Assembly (NCBI GenBank): GCA_937899365.1
Contig: CALBPH010000490.1
Location: 1-17,698, forward strand
Length of the DNA stretch: 17,698 bases
Source of the DNA: an uncultured Leptolyngbya sp.
Lineage (GTDB): Bacteria > Cyanobacteriota > Cyanobacteriia > Phormidesmidales > Phormidesmidaceae
Direction of reading: 5' to 3'
A program made the position numbers and the translations under genes. The notes under the pieces are model-generated. The model worked only from the letters and a program-made list of their open reading frames with translations, ran no database searches and was not told the origin of the DNA. The number at the start of each line of letters is the position of its first letter. The first letter of the stretch is position 1. This document shows positions 15,479-17,698 of this stretch, piece by piece.

Positions 15479-16378
15479 GTGAATTTTGGTACTCCTGTCC
15501 CACTGCTGGTTGGATTAATTCTTATTCTTGGTGCGATTGGACTTTTCTTTTTAGATAAGCTAAAGCCAGGCTATGAACGTAGTTCCGACAAGGTTTATTC
15601 CATTCTGCTTCTGATTTCAGGTATTTTCCTGATGGCGCATTTGGACATGCCCTTATTAGCATCCTTCCAACAGGTGATGCTAGTAGGCATGTTAACGACG
15701 CTAATTATTAATGACATTACCAAGCGAGAATCCAATCGCAACAGACCTGCGGAACGGGAGGGTCCTCCCCGACGAGAAGGACCCCGTCGGGTTTATCGTG
15801 CCGAGCTAGATGATTGGGATACTTCTGGGCCAAGACAGCCTCAAATCCCTAGTAATCGAGAGGGGTATCGCGGTGATGGTTATTACGATGACCGCTACGG
15901 CCCTCGTCCCTTAGAACCACGTCCGGGCTATGATGAGCGTCGCCCACCAGCGCGACTACAGCCAGGTCAGCCAGGTCGACCTGAGGAACAACGGTTTGAA
16001 AATTATTCCAACGAGCGCCCTGACAATCGCCGCCCCGATGCTCGGACTTCTTCTGAGCGACCTGATAGCTTCTACTCCAATCCCCGCTATGACGGCGGTG
16101 GGTCTCCCCCTCCAAACAATCGTCCTCAGCGTCCATCCCCACGTCCGTTGGATTCACCAGTAACAGCGGGTAATGGTGCGGGTCACAGCATGGGGGGATT
16201 GCCTCAGCCTCCTAGAAATTCAGATACGCGTAACGAGCGTCCCCCTCTGAATGTACGCCCTCGTCCGATGGACTCTACTGACGGCAACTATACGGATTTC
16301 CGTCCTGCGCAACCCAGCGATGGTAATCCTGAACAAAACTCCGATACCCCACCACCTCAGCCACCAGCTAACTACTAG
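15479..16378 (+). CDS. ycf66: Ycf66 family protein with long disordered C-terminal tail
   Basis: Ycf66 is a conserved cyanobacterial and early-plastid protein whose function is not established; mutants in relatives suggest it is dispensable in some settings. The 299-residue product starts at GTG 15479 with GAGGAAG 7 bases upstream. It has three hydrophobic segments (about 8-25, 40-56, 60-77), including GLFFLDKLKPGYERSSDKVYS, the recognisable family part. The remaining 220 residues are low complexity, rich in Pro, Arg, Asn, Asp and Gly, and almost free of hydrophobic residues, with repeated RP, ERP and PR-like units; this part is predicted to be disordered and cytoplasmic or stromal. The frame is clean throughout, so the tail is real coding sequence. 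Confidence 0.88.
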   Translation: MNFGTPVPLLVGLILILGAIGLFFLDKLKPGYERSSDKVYSILLLISGIFLMAHLDMPLLASFQQVMLVGMLTTLIINDITKRESNRNRPAEREGPPRREGPRRVYRAELDDWDTSGPRQPQIPSNREGYRGDGYYDDRYGPRPLEPRPGYDERRPPARLQPGQPGRPEEQRFENYSNERPDNRRPDARTSSERPDSFYSNPRYDGGGSPPPNNRPQRPSPRPLDSPVTAGNGAGHSMGGLPQPPRNSDTRNERPPLNVRPRPMDSTDGNYTDFRPAQPSDGNPEQNSDTPPPQPPANY

Positions 16379-16408
16379 TAGTCGACGGCACTCTCCATTT
16401 CGTACAAC

Positions 16409-16439
16409 CTTGATTTATCAAGAAACTTGATTGTCAAGT
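16409..16439. repeat. Two tandem small palindromes upstream of the 82-residue gene
   Basis: CTTGA-4-TCAAG at 16409-16422 and ACTTGA-3-TCAAGT at 16425-16439 are near copies with centres about 16-17 bases apart. They lie 20-50 bases before the next start codon. This fits a repressor or activator site or paired leader hairpins; no T-run follows, so it is not a terminator. Confidence 0.5.
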
Positions 16440-16459
16440 ACACCAGATAACATTTCCCC

Positions 16460-16708
16460 ATGGCCAGAAAGAAACCGACCCAAGCCCATATCACTAAGCT
16501 TATTTCCAAAAGCCAGTCTGAATTTCTTAAGGCTCGTACTAAGAAACAGACGGAATACTATATGGGCGCTAAGTTAATTGAGGTGGGGGTGAATCCAGAC
16601 AAAGCAATTTATCGCTGGAAAGTCATCGATAAAGGCATGAAGGAAGAGTGGACCTACAGTGCCTACTGGGACGATAGTAAGGAAAAAATTGAGACCGAAG
16701 AAGGATAG
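16460..16708 (+). CDS. Small basic conserved-looking protein, unknown function
   Basis: I do not recognise this family. The 82-residue product starts at ATG 16460, has no signal or membrane segment, and is rich in Lys and Glu. Its first half is basic and helical-looking (ARKKPTQAHITKLISKSQSE). Its second half has the pattern YRWKVIDKGMKEEWTYSAYWDD, rich in Trp and Tyr, suggesting a compact folded cytosolic domain, and it ends in an acidic tail. Codon use looks normal for the neighbourhood, and the ORF spans almost the whole gap between ycf66 and the convergent GNAT gene, which supports real coding. Confidence 0.75.
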   Translation: MARKKPTQAHITKLISKSQSEFLKARTKKQTEYYMGAKLIEVGVNPDKAIYRWKVIDKGMKEEWTYSAYWDDSKEKIETEEG

Positions 16709-16766
16709 CAGTGACGGCTCTATTAACCTATGCCAAAAGCCTAAACCTACCTCGTTTTATCATGTC

Positions 16767-17231
16767 TTACTGAACAACCTCTTCAACCTGTCTAAGCAGG
16801 CTGCCATCAATGGGTTGATTAATCAGCACCATGGTTGTAGTTGCATTTTCTGAAAAACCGACACGCGCATAGAACTGCTTCTGGTTCGTCGTCATTAAGT
16901 AGGTGCGCTCCACGCTACTCATGTGGGGATGGCCCAGGACCGTCTCCACAAGCTTGCGGCCCAAGCCAGCTCCTTGATAGTCATCGTGAATGACCACATC
17001 CCAAATAGTTGCGCGATACACACCGTCAGAGGTGGCCCGGGCAAAACCCACCAACATTTCGCCATCCCATGCTGTCACGACGGGGCAGCTATAGCTAATG
17101 GCTTTAGCTAAGTCCTCAAATCGACGATCGGTCGCCCAAAAGGCGGAATGATCAAAGAGATTGCTAAGTTGCTCCAAATCCTTTGCATCTAAAGACTCGG
17201 TGTAGCGAAACTGAACAGACCGAAGATCCAT
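16767..17231 (-). CDS. GNAT family N-acetyltransferase of the cyanobacterial/plastid type
   Basis: This is a probable acetyl-CoA-dependent N-acetyltransferase. The 154-residue product carries a complete GNAT core: DGEMLVGFARATSDGVYRATIWDVVIHDDYQ followed by the pyrophosphate-binding QGAGLG at 86-91, then a C-terminal YLMTTNQKQFYARVGF. The stretch resembles plastid NSI/SNAT-type enzymes (lysine or serotonin acetylation in plants), but the substrate here is unknown. I chose ATG 17229-17231 (MDLRSVQFRYTESLD) because the family begins just before FRYT; the frame extends 38 codons further upstream, but that part looks unlike a protein. No Shine-Dalgarno is visible before the chosen ATG. Confidence 0.88.
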   Translation of the reverse strand: MDLRSVQFRYTESLDAKDLEQLSNLFDHSAFWATDRRFEDLAKAISYSCPVVTAWDGEMLVGFARATSDGVYRATIWDVVIHDDYQGAGLGRKLVETVLGHPHMSSVERTYLMTTNQKQFYARVGFSENATTTMVLINQPIDGSLLRQVEEVVQ

Positions 17232-17421
17232 AGTGGTGAAGTTGAAAAAAGATTGCAGCTGTCTGGTAAACCTACGATGGAGGGCATTAAACCAGGACCA
17301 ACATCTGCCATTACGATACACAGTCCTAACGCAGACAACTATCAAAGTCCCTGATAGTTAGTATCAAAAAATACAAATTGAATTACAATCAGGTCTAATT
17401 AGCTTCATTCAACTTGACGCT

Positions 17422-17446
17422 TTGCAATTGAAGTTTTCAATTGCAA
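17422..17446. repeat. Perfect inverted repeat, 11-base arms
   Basis: TTGCAATTGAA (17422-17432) and TTCAATTGCAA (17436-17446) are exact reverse complements separated by GTT. No T-run follows, so it is not a classic terminator. It lies about 190 bases upstream of the GNAT start on the minus strand and could be an operator. Confidence 0.75.
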
Positions 17447-17587
17447 GACGGCCTTCACTGGAATGTACTGGTGGGAAAAACAGACTGCTTTTCCCGAGAG
17501 TTTTGCAGGATTCAGCCGTTAACGCTAACACGCCATTGCATAGAAATTTAGGCGCTGCTGATCCTCGGTATGTTGCTATCAACTCAG

Positions 17588-17608
17588 CACTAGTACATCG
17601 TACTGGTG
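17588..17608. repeat. Short hairpin near the right edge
   Basis: CACTAGTAC (17588-17596) pairs with GTACTGGTG (17600-17608) through nine positions, one of them G-T, around a 3-base loop. The right arm shares GTACTGGTGG with 17465-17474. Function unknown. Confidence 0.45.
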
Positions 17609-17698
17609 GTAATTAGTTGAGCCCACAGATCGATTCATACCCCAAATCAGCGATGGCCAAATCTAAGCTCCATCTCGCCTCACTATTGCCAAACTACC

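Larger units (their letters stand above)
17346..17698. other. Non-coding right end of the window
   Basis: No convincing gene is seen. A 64-codon frame from TTG 17422 has no family resemblance. A frame from TTG 17617 or ATG 17653 is open to the window edge (MAKSKLHLASLLPNY...) and could be the start of a gene, but there is no ribosome site. The stretch contains the inverted repeat at 17422-17446, the hairpin at 17588-17608 and a 10-base direct repeat GTACTGGTGG at 17465 and 17600. Confidence 0.5.

Noticed and set aside
17232..17345. N-terminal extension of the second GNAT protein
   Set aside because: The 38 extra residues are Cys/Arg/Trp-rich, unlike the family, and the internal ATG gives the expected start.
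17422..17616. 64-codon frame starting at TTG inside the palindrome
   Set aside because: Rare start codon inside an inverted repeat, no ribosome site and no protein-like pattern.
1..17698. CRISPR array, prophage, transposase or toxin-antitoxin pair
   Set aside because: I found no evenly spaced repeats, no integrase or transposase motifs and no small gene pairs of that type on either strand.

Overview
The window reads as ordinary core chromosome of a cyanobacterium. The evidence is psbX and a ycf66-family gene, a Ftn2/ZipN (ARC6) division gene, a SigG-type ECF sigma factor, a YggT/Ycf19 protein, cyanobacterial-type pyruvate dehydrogenase E1 subunits, and four exact GCGATCGC (HIP1) octamers at 2693, 4143, 9676 and 12043. 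I see no phage, insertion sequence, CRISPR array, rRNA or tRNA gene. The species cannot be fixed from sequence alone.

Left part (1-3990). The 5' part of ftn2/zipN (minus strand, cut by the window edge) is divergent from pdhA (E1 alpha) across about 570 bases of non-coding DNA. pdhB (E1 beta) follows pdhA and ends at a strong intrinsic terminator. Both ftn2 and pdhB carry in-frame nonsense codons in otherwise intact frames. ftn2 has one TAG at codon 139. pdhB has three stops at codons 180, 194 and 202, all in the linker between its two domains. This is the most unusual observation in the window.

Middle part (4030-8816). secD and secF overlap by 4 bases (ATGA) and are followed by a small two-helix membrane protein, so they form a likely secD-secF-orf unit. 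A RimJ/RimL-type GNAT acetyltransferase comes next and overlaps tail-to-tail with a lipoprotein sugar/compatible-solute ABC binding protein on the minus strand.

Right-middle (8895-11773, all minus). Two different ABC-2 family export permeases flank the sigG-type sigma factor gene. No ATPase gene is present here.

Right part (11984-17698). arfB (ribosome rescue hydrolase) and uvrC (excision nuclease) converge with a 6-base gap. Then come yggT (minus), the 38-residue photosystem II gene psbX with its own terminator, ycf66 with a long Pro/Arg/Asn-rich disordered tail, an 82-residue unknown gene preceded by two tandem small palindromes, and a GNAT acetyltransferase of the cyanobacterial/plastid type. 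The last 350 bases hold no convincing gene but contain a perfect 11-base-arm inverted repeat.

I found no convincing new multi-gene system. The points worth checking are the clustered nonsense codons, the sigG/permease arrangement, a substituted SecF motif and several small palindromic or repeated elements upstream of genes.
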